Positions 10,939-21,299 are shown, counted from the first letter of the stretch. The stretch is 64,000 nucleotides of DNA from Agrypnia vestita (GCA_016648135.1 JADDOH010005157.1:41366-105365), one strand, 5' to 3'. Made by a program: numbers and translations. Notes: generated from the sequence alone by a model not told the origin.

Positions 10939-11530
10939 TGTAACGAAATGGCAATGTGATCCCTCGTTATATGTCAATGACAACAATAACATCGAAAAAT
11001 CTAGGACCTTCCGCTACATTCTGGAACATACTGCCACACTCTGGAATTTGCTACAATATTCGAGGAACACCTGGAAAAGCTTGACTGAAAAAGACGAGAA
11101 TCTTTTCCTAAACTCTAGAATAATTTAGGAGGTTCGGTAATCCAGTTTTTGGGTAACAATTAAATGCGGAACTACGCCGCGGAGCAAGTGTACATTGATA
11201 GTTAACTGTTTTGATGTCGTGTGATAATCGAAGAGATAAATAAAGTGAAAAAATCGAGCGAAGTACGTAAGTGGCGAAAAAAACTAGTATGACTTCTTTG
11301 TGCGAGAATTGAATATTCAAAGAGCAATAAACAAGTGTTATCTAGCGATAATAAAGTGTTCATTTACCAGTGATATATTGTGAAATAGTGTAGATTAAAG
11401 AACAACTTTAAGTTTAATTCGTGTTAAGTGACTTTGGACATTAAATAATTAATTAATCATGAATTAATAATTCTCTCATTAATTTCCAGTGTTTTCATTC
11501 ATTTAACTTCCATAGCCAAGCCACGTGACA
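10939..11530 (+). mobile_element. Solo LTR of a Gypsy-like retrotransposon
   Basis: It begins TGTAACGAAATGGC and ends CCACGTGACA, short imperfect inverted ends typical of LTRs. The flanks show a 4-bp duplication ATAT (10935-10938 and 11531-11534). No internal region follows, so this is a solo LTR left by recombination. The order GCGAAGTACGTAAGTGGCG, GCGAGAATTGAATATTCAA, AGCGATAATAAAGTG and ...CAGTGTTTTCATTCA is shared with the LTRs at 46565-47464 and 57104-57675, and on the minus strand at 13517-14033. Confidence 0.75.
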
Positions 11531-11599
11531 ATATAAAAAAAAAAAAATTAAATAAATCGAAATTTCAATGTACTCTACCTAGAGTGAACTAATATTAGC

Positions 11600-11662
11600 C
11601 ATTTACGCCATTATTTCTCTTCAGTACATCTGTACTGAATTTTGTACATTTTGGCGTAAATG
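11600..11662. repeat. Nested inverted repeat (cruciform-prone)
   Basis: Outer arms CATTTACGCCA (11600-11610) and TGGCGTAAATG (11652-11662) enclose inner arms TTCAGTACA (11620-11628) and TGTACTGAA (11631-11639). No coding or known terminator role in this context. Confidence 0.7.
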
Positions 11663-12148
11663 AAAGAAATATAGAAGTGGAGATGAACTTATAAAAATTA
11701 TAATGAAGTTTGTTTATAATTATAACAGCCACTTGATATAATTAACCAAATGGTCACGCAAAAAATTACAAGAATTTTTTATTAGCCTAATGAAGAAAAT
11801 GATTGTTTTTTTATCCGGTTGGTTTAAATAAACGTAATTCATTAAAGTATTTAAAAAAATAGAGATGTTACTATTTGAAAGGAGAGTTGCCTAGCATACA
11901 AACAGCAGGAGACTTTCCTGTAGTTCTTCTCTTTTTTGTTACATTTAGAACCTGTTTAATGCGGTTCTTAATTAAAAATGAGCGTTTGGTTGTTCGTTCG
12001 GCAATCGAGACAATTTTCTCAAATCCGTTCAAGAACCGAGGCTCCACTGTATTGTGATCAGAAATCATCGTGATCACCCTTCATCAATTCTTTCAGAAAT
12101 CAACGAATTCAATAAATAAATTATTAGTATGAAATCTATTTTACAACT

Positions 12149-12290
12149 AAAGTCGACGAAAAAATGGTCGAGCGATGCATTTTTTATGAACGCTGCCTTA
12201 ACGGAAAGAGATATTTGAATACTTTTTATACAGAAGTTGCAGAACTCAAAAAGTTCTATGAAAAAGTCCATGAAAACATATATCTGTGTG
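12149..12290 (+). repeat. Repeat block shared with 29563-29690
   Basis: AACTAAAGTCGACGAAAAA, ATGGTCGA, GAACGCTGCCTTAA and CAGAACTCAAAAAGTTCTAT recur at 29563-29690, where a Helitron-type 3' end follows. This copy lacks that end and joins the hammerhead-bearing block downstream instead. Confidence 0.55.
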
Positions 12291-12371
12291 TTGAGGTTAT
12301 TTACAAATTGATATGTTTATCTTCTGTGTATAGTTTTCTGGGATATTATGCCGTGTATATGTGACCGAACT

Positions 12372-12412
12372 GGACAACGTTTCGGATACCATTGCAGGGT
12401 CCATCATAAATA
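12372..12412 (-). ncRNA. Degenerate hammerhead-like motif
   Basis: GAAAC (12383-12379) followed by self-complementary ACGU and U. The upstream core reads UUUAUGA instead of CUGAUGA. Stem II CCC/GGU remains partly. Partner of the copy at 48044-48084. Confidence 0.35.
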
Positions 12413-12477
12413 TTGGTGAAAAGTTAACAATACTATGGTTATCGTGTATAGTGTTGTGAACATAGTAGTGTAGTGTT

Positions 12478-12519
12478 GGTCCTGATGAAGAAACGGGTAC
12501 GTCTTGAAACCGGTAGACC
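12478..12519 (+). ncRNA. Hammerhead-like ribozyme motif with GUA site
   Basis: Stem I GGTC (12478-12481), CTGATGA (12482-12488), extra A, weak stem II (GA...TC region 12490-12505), GAAAC (12506-12510), self-complementary ACCGGT (12509-12514), A at 12515, then stem I GACC (12516-12519). The 4-bp stem I is perfect and co-varies with the 15-kb copy (UGUC/GACA). Stem II is the weakest part. Confidence 0.55.
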
Positions 12520-12544
12520 TTAAATCTGGTAGTGGTTTATACAA

Positions 12545-12640
12545 ATTTAACTAACTCTCTGTTATATAAGTCACACAGAGACGAAGATATTTTTATGGGA
12601 AACATGTATAAGCTCATACAGATCATAAGCCGTGAGTCAC
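12545..12640 (+). repeat. Family A dispersed repeat, fragment
   Basis: AAGTCACACAGAGACGAAG, TTTTTATGGGAAACATGTAT and CATACAGATCATAAGCC match the start of family A. The rest of the element is absent. Confidence 0.45.
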
Positions 12641-12799
12641 CCTATAAAATTTCTATAAACGTTTCTCATAAAAATTGCTTCGTCTCTTCTTCGACTTCTT
12701 TAATTTATCTTAATAAATATATTATTTATAAATGTATTGGGCAAATAAAGAAATCAAAAACTGCTTTAAAATCTTAAAGATCATTTTAGATAAAGCCTT

Positions 12800-13130
12800 T
12801 ATAAAATGTGTGTTAGAATTTCGAAAATTCTAACACAAACTTCCTCGAAATAACTTGACTTAAAGCTTAAAACTGAACTCATCGGTTCGAATACCAATAT
12901 AAAAGTTTTAACGCTTTTTATATGAAAAATTGTGACAAAAATAATAATTTTTTATAAATAATAACGCGACCCCAATCGGCAGGGGTGCGTTATTTTATGT
13001 AAATTTTCCAGGCTTCGTCTTCTGACGACCCCCGACGAAAAAGTAATGCGAAAGTTTCTATAAACTCGTTTTTTGCGGAATAAATCCGTCGGTATCGGCA
13101 GATAGCGGAGGTCGAAATCGGTTTATGGTA
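12800..13130. other. Short palindrome and GC-richer island
   Basis: A near-perfect palindrome lies at about 12808-12836 (TGTTAGAATTT... with AAATTCTAACA). Bases 12960-13110 are less AT-rich (CGACCCCAATCGGCAGG, GACGACCCCCGACG). No coding feature recognised. Confidence 0.3.
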
Positions 13131-13516
13131 ATAAACTAAAAAAATGTTTTGTTAGGATTATTAAAATAAAAGGGGGGGAATTGAATTTTAAGTCTTTACC
13201 ACGTAATAAATTTTTGTTACATTTTTAATATTTTTACGGCGAAATTTGTTTTCGTTTACGTCCCGCTGCGATGTTTGTACTGGAGCGATTAATTTCCAAA
13301 CTAATTTATATCACGAAAATTTTGCAGATAATAATCCTCGTATTATAAAACTCAGTTTTGTAGTTCCACGTGAAATTTTTGATTGGTTTTTTAATGAAAC
13401 ATTTTACACAGAACAATTTTAATTGTGTAAGAGGTATGCAGTAAAAATGTGAATTATTATATTATTCTGTTGAAATTAAACACACGCAAGTTAATTAAGA
13501 GGGGTGTTGAATATAA

Positions 13517-14033
13517 TGTTACGGGTCGTGGCCTTGGAAATGAAAAGATTGGAAATTAAAATTAACAATTTATTGATTATTTTAATTCATCCACAAAGTC
13601 ACCGGACATGAATTAAATTAAAGAACCAATCTTGAATTCAAACTATCTCACAATTTATAATTTATAATAATCCGTGATTGTGTAACACTTTATTATCGCT
13701 TGTTAATACTTTAGAGAAAACTCCGTTCAACTATCGCACGTAAATTAGGTACTTTGCTCAATAATTTTCAGGATTAATCTGCAAGTTGGTAATACTGCGC
13801 TCGGTTTTGTCGTCAGTAATATCGCGTTGGTTAAACGTCAAAAGAAAAATGCCATGCCGCGGCACTGGTCTCGCTTTTTATACAAAACACGTTGTTTCTA
13901 TACATTGATGGTATTTTTGAGTATTTTCCCGTCGCTTCCAGAGTATTCCCGAATATTGTAGAGCGTTCCAGGGGTTTCCAAAGTTTTATTGTCGATCGTG
14001 CGTAATTTCTCTGAATTCTTTCATCGTGTTACA
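13517..14033 (-). mobile_element. Solo LTR, minus strand, Gypsy-like
   Basis: Ends are TGTTACGGGTC on the plus strand and ...GTGTTACA, flanked by the 4-bp duplication ATAA (13513-13516 and 14034-14037). Read on the minus strand it begins TGTAACACGATG, has a TATA-like TTTTGTATAAAAAGC, then GCAAAGTACCTAATT and AACAAGCGATAATAAAGTG, the same order as the LTRs at 10939 and 57104. No internal coding region is present. Confidence 0.75.
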
Positions 14034-14385
14034 ATAAAATAATAAAAATTAGGTAAAAAATGTTCATTATCATAACTTGTCTATGTAAGCAGACGGCAAT
14101 TTTCGCCAATGCCATCTGTCATTAACCCTAGATCACTAAACATTAAGTAGTTTCACGGATTTCAATTGTGTTCTCGCCCCGCCCCGCCCAATACTTTCAT
14201 AAATGAGTAAATTAGAGAACCACTCACTGGTATACTCGTCCTTTTCGCACGCTTTTTAGTTTATGAGTTCGGTCACCTTGTTATTAGTGACCATTTTAAA
14301 CAATTAAATCATTCAAGTAGCGCACTTTCTTCTGTTAATGGGACGCCAAGTATCACCAACAAAGTCATCGAAGACTAACCGACGT

Positions 14386-14600
14386 ATTTTATTTTATTTT
14401 ATTCTATTTAATTTAATTTAATTTAATTTAATTTAATTTAATTTAATTTAATTTTATTTTATTTTATTTTGTCAAACATACAGTACAATGTAATTAAAAT
14501 TTTTATATAATATCGAAAAAAATTCATTTACCATGACCAGTGAAGTTTCCTCGAAGCTGGTAAAAAAACTAAACAAAAAATGATAAAGAATATGTGATAA
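14386..14600 (-). mobile_element. LINE 3' UTR and A-rich tail, minus strand
   Basis: A long (TTTAA)n/(TTTTA)n tract at 14386-14470, then GTCAAACATACAGTACAATG. On the minus strand this reads as a unique 3' UTR ending in (AAATT)n/(AAAAT)n, typical of an insect LINE insertion. No ORF2 remains attached, so the call rests on the tail. Confidence 0.4.
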
Positions 14601-14805
14601 AAGTTAATATTATGATAGGTAACCATTTTAAATATTTAAATTATGATAATGCTTAAAATGGGAAGGGTGGGAAGAGGAAGGGAATGGGATTCAATTGAAG
14701 AAGTATTAAATTTATTTCAATAATCATAAATGAGATTACGGAGATTCATTTTAATAAATGCAAATTGTCAATAAAAATATCTAGGTTATTTGTAGAATTA
14801 AACAG

Positions 14806-14806
<1 letters not shown>

Positions 14807-14862
<56 letters not shown>
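14807..14862. repeat. (TTA)n microsatellite
   Basis: About 18 consecutive ATT/TTA triplets. Confidence 0.95.
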
Positions 14863-14864
<2 letters not shown>

Positions 14865-15059
14865 GAGACTCAAATCACCTTCAGGATTTCTACCCTATGA
14901 TTATAATCTCATTGCTCCTGCACTAAGGGCACCGCCATGTTTCAGTAGTTTGAAATGAGCACAAAGAATTTAACTACAAATTGTCTAATTTAAACCACTT
15001 TTTTATTAATAAATAGTATTAATAACTATCGAAGACTAACATTTAGCCTTCGGTTAGAT

Positions 15060-15235
15060 TAACACGTATGTGAGAAATATTTTCGGATGTTCTTAGTGTG
15101 TGAATGTTGTCTACGGTTGTGGTGTGTAGTGGTATTTTTATGCTAGTATAGTGGTTGTCCTGACGAAGAGATGGGTACTTCTCGAAACTGGTAGACATAA
15201 AAGTCTCCGTAAGTGGTTATAAACTAACATAACTA
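15060..15235 (+). repeat. Hammerhead-bearing repeat block
   Basis: Shares TAGACATAAAAGTCTCCGTA and AGTGGTTATA with 12516-12545 and, in shortened form, with 28478-28520 (minus) and 28990-29035 (plus). Those last two keep GAAA(A)C and GGTAGACGTAAA but have lost the upstream core. Confidence 0.55.
15156..15197 (+). ncRNA. Hammerhead-like ribozyme motif with GUA site
   Basis: Stem I TGTC (15156-15159), CTGACGA (15160-15166), extra A, stem II GAGA (15168-15171) with TCTC (15180-15183), GAAAC (15184-15188), near self-complementary ACTGGT (15187-15192), A at 15193, stem I GACA (15194-15197). Core positions fit CUGANGA...GAAA apart from the extra base. Confidence 0.6.
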
Positions 15236-15829
15236 AAATTTATTTAAATGTCTGACCACAAAGTCAATGCTTTTAATATTAATAATAAATTTTACAAGTT
15301 TCAAAAAAAAATCGTTTCTATTAAGTAAATTATATGTTAATATTAGTGAAAATAGGAACAAAAGCAAAACTTTACTTACAGCACTTTTATCTATAACCAC
15401 AAAGGAAGTCTGACCTACTTTGGGGTGGGGTACTTGTAAACCGTAGGGAGGGTGGTGCGTGGGAGGGAATTAGGGGAAGGATTAATGCGAGCCTTAATGC
15501 GACCAACTATTCTAATACTTAATTAAATATGTACAAAAACAAAAGCGGGGTGGCAATCCATCATCAACTCTTTGTCCGTTTTTATTGCTCTTTTCCGTAA
15601 TTTTTATAATTTATAAATTATGTATTTAAATAATTTTTAACTAATTTATTAAGAAAGCTTTTGTTCGTTCTTTTAATGTGTAATAAAAATTTCAAGGTCA
15701 ACGTCATGGACATTTAAATATCCCGACACTAAAAGACTGAGGCATTTGAGATGTGGCTATATCAATGTATGCTCACTAACTACGCACCAAATGAAAGCTC
15801 CGCTCCATACTTCAGACACATTGGTATGG

Positions 15830-16230
15830 AAATATTTTTTGGACATTTATAGGGTTTACTACATGTCATTGGCTAGCTTCAGTGATCACTTTATACAATG
15901 TAACGTTCACCAGCTCCACCGATGACTAACACATCAATAAAATTTTTCATAACGGTGACATCTGTACTGGTTTATGGGAATGACAAAATTCGACTACAGG
16001 TGGCGGTAGTAAAAATACAACTCACATATGAAACACGGTATGCAAATTAAACTTATATACAATTTCCAAAATTTTTACTGATATGTCTATCATTCCCATA
16101 TAAAAAATAGCTTCGATTCTATGAGATTTATATAATATATCTTTATTAATGATGTCCCTCTGGGTATAAAATCCGGTATTGTGTTCTTGAAAAATTCGAA
16201 CATACTAAAAATATTCTGAATGTAGAAAAT
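15830..16230. repeat. Family A dispersed repeat, inverted-arm copy
   Basis: Contains GATCACTTTATACAATGTAA and CGTTCACCA, later the opposite-strand arm (CCCATATAAAAAATAGCTTC, TTCTATGAGATTTATATAAT), and the distal block TTAATGATGTCCCTCTGGG to AAAATATTCTGAATG. Both arms are present, so it is a decayed foldback like 44702-45467. Confidence 0.5.
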
Positions 16231-17000
16231 AACATAAAGGTTATACCTTTATAGATTAACAAATAATGCGACGTAACAGATCACTAACTTTTATTATTCT
16301 CTTTTATAATTCTCCACTGCAAAGGCTTTCTAGACAGCTCACGATTTTAACAGTTGCACATTTTTTCCGCTAATAATTTAATAATTTGAAATATAATTTC
16401 CAAAATATTTTTAATGATCACTAAACGTCATCTATTGGGACATATAGAAATAGTGTCACGTATCAATTTAGGGAGTCATTAATCAGTTAGTAAGGTTTGT
16501 TTATTAAATCCCGTTTTTTTCATGTGCATACTTTCAACGTGTGTGAAGCGTTTGATGTGATGTATGTAGTGTTCTTGTTTCTATACCGGTGCATTATACT
16601 TGCTAAGAACTTACCGTATTTTTACTTCATATATGCTCATACCATACCTATTTGCTTTATTTTTCCTATATATGTAAATGAAGATCAGTAGTTACCTACT
16701 GATTGATTAATTCTTTCTATTCTACTGAATTGATTCTTTGACAAACAAACAACTGACTATCGGCCTATTGTAAAAATTATGTTTTAATAATAATATATGA
16801 TAATTTAATAATTGATAAAGTGCCTGTGAATATTAATTGATTAATATAAAACAATAGCTTTAAATGTTGTTTCTCTTTTCAGAGCAACGAAAAACTATTA
16901 TTTATTATTATTATTTACAAAAACTAAAATACTTGGGAAACCACATTATATATATTATTATTGTTTATGTACTTGCTGTGTTTATATACTTACTTATAAC
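16231..17000. other. Non-coding stretch, nothing recognised
   Basis: AT-rich. The short frames at 16497 and 16864 have hydrophobic composition but no recognisable motif and are probably chance. Confidence 0.35.
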
Positions 17001-17007
17001 TTACTTG

Positions 17008-17237
17008 CAGGGGCGTGCAGCGGGAACAAGAAGCATGACTTTTTCTTAAGCATATATTTTGGAAAGAAACCGAATCAAGAGGTATATCTCGTAATATTCC
17101 AATCACAATAATTAACATATTATTCATATTTTAATATTTCATAATATTCTGCCAGATGAATATTTAATTTAGATTTTTTTGTCCCAAATATACGGTTGAA
17201 TGAAAGTCACGCTTCTTGTTCCCACTGCACGCGCCTG
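17008..17237. mobile_element. hAT-type MITE with perfect 8-bp target duplication
   Basis: Terminal inverted repeats of about 34 bp: CAGGGGCGTGCAGCGGGAAC... at 17008 and its complement ending ...CTGCACGCGCCTG at 17237. Both sides are flanked by the same 8 bases CTTACTTG (17000-17007 and 17238-17245). An 8-bp duplication with CAG...CTG ends is diagnostic of hAT. The 230-bp interior is non-coding. A diverged relative lies at 35353-35824. Confidence 0.85.
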
Positions 17238-17404
17238 CTTACTTGATATGTGTTTTTTTGTAATGATTTATTAGAGCTTGTGTTATTGCTATGTTACCGC
17301 CAAATCTATCAATGTATTGCTTTATATTTGCTGACATATTTGTTAATATCATACTAGTTAATCTTTAAATTACACTTTATATAATTACGATTTGGAACAC
17401 ATGT

Positions 17405-17580
17405 TGACCGATATCTTGGTCACGTCGGGGTCACCAGTCTAAGTTGTGTATGGTAAATTGGCTATTGTAGTTGTGCAGGGAGATGAATGGTGTAGAAGGT
17501 GCGTGATATGTATTATGGTAAATCATGTCCATCTCCAAGAGACATGAATCTTGCTAGGCACGTACGGCGCTAAAGGCATA
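17405..17580 (-). other. Possible primer-binding site next to an LTR remnant
   Basis: On the minus strand TGGTGACCCCGACGTGACCA (about 17439-17420) begins with TGG and resembles retrotransposon primer-binding sites. Sequence at 17441-17580 would then be a remnant of the LTR. No inverted LTR ends or target duplication were found, so this is tentative. Confidence 0.2.
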
Positions 17581-17588
17581 TTATGTGA

Positions 17589-18028
17589 ATAGGCGTGGTG
17601 ACAGTATTAAATAATTAAAGAATAAGTGATTTTAGAGAAGAAAATATTGTGAAAAGATGTAAAAAAATGATACATAAAATGTACACATTGAGATTAATAA
17701 GATTTTCAATAAAATAAAAGTACAAAATTGTACAATCCGCCATTTTAGCTGAAACGCCGGCCAGAGCGAATTGGAGCGAATGACGTCACGCATCTGTACT
17801 CATCACCGTGACTTTGAAATGTCGTCATAGACAGAATGCAATGTTTAACAATGCATGTACACGAAATGACAGCTGCGGGCGTTTTTGCGCGAAATTAAAA
17901 ATTGGTAGATAAAAATGCAATTATTTGCGTAAAAACTTAGTTTATTATTTAAATAATGTTATTTTCGGTAATATTAGACGTGTACCTACATTATTGAAGA
18001 CTATTTAAAAATATGTCGTCATGCCTAT
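17589..18028 (+). mobile_element. 440-bp TIR element, copy 1
   Basis: Ends ATAGGCGTGGTGACA and TGTCGTCATGCCTAT are inverted repeats. The whole block matches 46701-47143 in reverse orientation, including CAATCYGCCATTTTARCTGA, CATCACCGTG and GCGTTTTTGCGCGAAATT. No coding sequence. The 46-kb copy is flanked by TA, suggesting a Tc1/mariner-type MITE, but this copy's flanks do not confirm it. Confidence 0.7.
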
Positions 18029-18395
18029 TATTTGAATGCGCTCGAGTTTACAGTGTAGATGTATGTGACAAGCTAAGGCAGGACAGATGAAGATGCAGGA
18101 TGGCCAGAAATACTCATATTTAGTAAGTCAATTTATTTATACAACAATGCAGTACGGAGTACAATGGGGTAACGCGGCGTAGATTACGGCGGTCGGCGAA
18201 AGAGTAATGGTGGTACTGGTGCGCGGCCGGTACCCCGCCGGTCGCATCGGGCTTCTAAGTGGTCGATTGACGTGGTCCACTCGAGCTGCAGAAAGGTCGT
18301 TTGGTCGATGCGGGCGGCTTGAAACCACAGCGGGCCCCGACGCACCGTAGATTTATATCTACCACAAGGTATATCTATTTTTATTTGTTAAATAA

Positions 18396-18720
18396 AACTG
18401 ATATTTTATACGAACCGTATATATTGCTGAGAAGCAAATCTCGACGTTTCGCTGAAGTCTTATTCAGCGTCATCAGGATTTATAAACTTCCATTACGTAT
18501 AGGTAAGTTTTTAAAGATTTAAGGATATTACTACGGTAGTTGGACATATTTATTTATGTATTAAATAAAATGAATATTTTATACGAACCGTATATTTTCC
18601 TGGAATAAGACTTCAGTGAAACGTCGAGATTTGCTTCTCAGTAAAATATACGGTTCGTATGTAATATGCGTTTTGTTTGACATGAATATGTCCAACGACC
18701 GTAATAGTAACGTTTATTCT
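18396..18720. repeat. Inverted repeat related to the 9.9-kb foldback
   Basis: TTTTATACGAACCGTATA occurs at about 18402 and again near 18576. An inverted copy with AACGTCGAGATTTGCTTCTC and TATACGGTTCGTATG lies at 18615-18660. GTCCAACGACCGTAATAGTA follows, as after the 9.9-kb element. The arrangement is a rearranged pair of the same terminal repeat. Confidence 0.65.
18430..18482 (-). ncRNA. Hammerhead-like ribozyme motif with GUC site
   Basis: Minus strand: CUGAUGA (18476-18470), extra C, stem II GCUGAA/UUCAGC, GAAAC (18450-18446), self-complementary ACGU (18447-18444), C at 18443 giving GUC. Stem I can pair AAAUC upstream with GAUUU downstream, offset by two bases. The inverted relative at about 18596-18640 has lost nine bases of core and stem II. 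Confidence 0.55.
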
Positions 18721-19188
18721 TTAGTATAGGTATCTATTTTGTTTAAATATACGTTAATATGAATTGTATATTGTGCATGATACGTACTTTTCATTTTAGT
18801 AAAAGGATCGCGTAGGTAATTAAAAAATAACGTAATATAATATAACCCAAGAAGTATAGAGTGCTTGGGTTAAAAGATCAACAAAGTACCTTTATCAAGT
18901 AATACCCAATAATCAATCATTGGGAAGAAAACACTTTTTTCTCTTATCGATCTTTTTTAAATAGGAAGGATTAAAAATTAGAAAACTGAATTACTGGTTC
19001 CATTGTTATAGGTAAATAATTCTTGCCTGAAAATACTTTGGAAGTACATAACCCTGGAAGTTGATTACAAAAACCATGCAAGTAGCATACAAAATACAAG
19101 GCTTTAGGGGATCTATACTATGAAGAACAGGTATATAGAATGAGGAATTCCAAAATTAATGAATACATTTATTACTATTGAAAAATTC
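18721..19188. other. Non-coding stretch, nothing recognised
   Basis: AT-rich with a short inverted pair around 18846-18870 (ACCCAAG...CTTGGGT). No gene or repeat family recognised. Confidence 0.35.
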
Positions 19189-19417
19189 TGCAAACATATT
19201 GGCCAAACTCATTTGACAATTCACAGACTCACTATAGAGTAAAGGATACAATAGATTTTTTTAAAATTAATTAATTACAATTGATTTGTTTTAAGATTTT
19301 GCAAAAATTATAAAATAAAAAATAAAAATTTTTTTTTTTTTTTTGCAAACATTGGCCAAACTTATTTGACAATTCACAGACTCACTATAGATTAAAGGAT
19401 ACAATCGATTTTTTTAA
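19189..19417 (+). repeat. Tandem duplication of a 75-bp segment
   Basis: GGCCAAACTCATTTGACAAT and CACAGACTCACTATAGAGTA with GGATACAAT...GATTTTTTTAAA occur at 19189-19265 and 19344-19417, separated by an A/T-rich stretch. It lies just left of mariner copy 1. Confidence 0.8.
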
Positions 19418-19497
19418 AGATTTTTTTAAGAATATCTATACAAACTGTGGTGGAGATATTCAAAATATAAGTGGGTGCAATCTATTCAGGAGAATTA

Positions 19498-20611
19498 TTA
19501 GGTCCTTACATATGAAATTGGCGTTTAATATGGGAGGAACATAAAGCCGATTTTTTTTTATTATAATATATTTATTTAATCAAAGTATGTACCATTGCTA
19601 TCTATGCACTTTTGCCATCTCATAGGTAGTTCATCGATCCCTTTACTAAAAAAACCATTCGGACGGGAATCAATAAAATCTTTGAAGGCGGTTTGGACTG
19701 CCCCATCGGAGTTGAATTTTTTCCTTTGCAAGAAGTTATCCAAATTTCGAAAAAAATGGTAATCTGTTGGGGCAAGGTCCGGAGAGTACGGTGGATGTCT
19801 TAGACATTCCAATTGAAGCTCCTCTAATTTGGTAGCCGTCTGTTGTGCAGTGTGTGGTCTAGCGTTATCATGAAGCAGCAGTGGCCTAGAGCGATTAACC
19901 AGCCTCGGTTGTTTAGCAGCTAGCTTTTCCATCATGGTTTGCAGTTGCTGACAATAGACATCTGCCGTAATCGTCTGGCCAGATTTAAGAAAGCTGTAGT
20001 GAACGACACCAGCACTAGTCCACCAAACGCTCATAAGTAACTTTTTTGGAGTCAATTTTCGCTTGGGGCATGGTGAGGTACCCACCTTTCAAGCTTTTTC
20101 ACCTTACCAATTTGCTTCAAGTGGATTAAAACAGTTTTATCACTAACACCGCAGCCTGCAGCTAACTCGGATGTGGTTTGCGATGGATCCGCTTCCACAA
20201 TAGCCTTCAATTCTTCATTATCAACTTTGGTCTCCGGCCGTCCACGGGGCTTGTTCTGCAGGTCGAAATTTCCAGAACGAAAACGTTGGAACCAAAAACG
20301 CACTGTGTTTTCTTTTGCGGCACCGTCGCCATACACATCATTAATCCTTCGAGCCGTTTCTGCAGCACTGGTGCCACGGTGGAACTCGTACTCGTAAATA
20401 ACGCGATATTTCAAGTTTTTCATTTTGTAAACTGAGTGACGCAAAGAAAAAAACAATTGAGGAAAAAACAAATGAATTATAATTTTCAAAACACAAATAC
20501 ATGAGTAAATAGCTGTATAAATTTGGATTTGGAATTCCTAACAAAAGATAAGATATTTGAGATCAAATTTGCCAGTACGGCAAAACGCCAATTTCATATG
20601 TAAGGACCTAA
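19498..20611 (-). mobile_element. mariner element copy 1 (cecropia-like), internally deleted
   Basis: The 29-bp terminal inverted repeats start TTAGGTCCTTACATATGAAA at 19498-19526 and 20611-20583 and are perfect. Flanking TA dinucleotides at 19496-19497 and 20612-20613 are the expected mariner target duplication. The element is about 1.1 kb against about 1.3 kb for a full mariner. Transposase lies on the minus strand. Clean TIRs and good conservation suggest fairly recent insertion. Confidence 0.95.
19576..20423 (-). pseudogene. mariner transposase, broken by a 173-bp deletion
   Basis: The N-terminal part (20423 to about 20055) starts MKNLKYRVIYEYEFHRGTSA and contains the paired helix-turn-helix DNA-binding region with GRPETKVDNEELK as linker. 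The C-terminal part (20085 to 19576) is in another frame: SVWWTSAGVVHYSFLKSGQT, LLHDNARPHTA (second catalytic Asp), and YSPDLAPTDYHFF (third Asp), with 34 residues between those Asp residues, then RWQKCIDSNGTYFD and stop. Compared with copy 2, about 173 bp are missing at the joint, removing the first catalytic Asp (in the CDEKW motif) and shifting frame. It cannot make active DD34D transposase. Confidence 0.93.
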
Positions 20612-20613
20612 TA

Positions 20614-21299
20614 TATTTTTTGTTATTTAAATTATACAAAAAAAAAAAACTAAAAAATAATATCCTTCACACATGCATGTAATTACTGTATGTAATTAAA
20701 ACAATAAATAAATTATGATTTTCAAAAAAGAGAGATTTAAAATTCTATTTCAACGTATCTTGAAAAAATAATTTCAGAAGTTTCAATATAATGAAATTGA
20801 ATTGACTAATGAGACTTGAGATCTTTTTAAAACATGTTTGATATTTAATACTCCACGATAATATAAAAATTCCTCATGTATCATTCCAAAGAATCTTAAT
20901 TTTTATTTCTTAAGCCTTTGAAGCAGTTTTGATGATAAATTTCCAAAATTTCAGGTAGTTTGAGATATTGCGTCAGATACATAGGTACATACAGCCGCTT
21001 AGAGACTCCCTTTGTAAAGGCTTTGGTGGAAATTAGTTTCATTAGTTGGGGATTTCGATGTCATGTCTTTGTGGGTCAATTTACCCGGAAGCAGAGCCTT
21101 TAAGGTATACTTACCTGTAAACTTCCTTTAATGCTTATAAGTCAAAATTGAAGTATAACTAACTTAGGTCGCCATCGTACCGAAATTCAAAGGAGTCACG
21201 TAATAAATTCATTTTTTAAGTAAAAATATACACTATTACGGCTATTTTCAACTTAATGGCTACGTAATGGGCTATGTTATGGAATTCAAATTTAACAAA
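20614..21299. other. Non-coding stretch, nothing recognised
   Basis: AT-rich, with one higher-complexity piece at 21000-21130. No open frame or repeat terminus recognised. Confidence 0.35.

Larger units (their letters stand above)
12291..12540. repeat. Repeat block with back-to-back hammerhead motifs
   Basis: The left half (TAGTTTTCTGGGATATTATG, GCCGTGTATATGTGACC, TTGCAGGGTCCATCAT) matches 48000-48080. The right half (GTGTATAGTGTTG... to GGTAGACC) matches 15100-15230. The two halves carry hammerhead motifs on opposite strands, so this looks like an inverted pair of related terminal repeats. Confidence 0.55.

Noticed and set aside
14386..14470. Origin or matrix attachment region
   Set aside because: The AT pentamer tract is better explained as a reversed LINE tail; nothing supports an origin.
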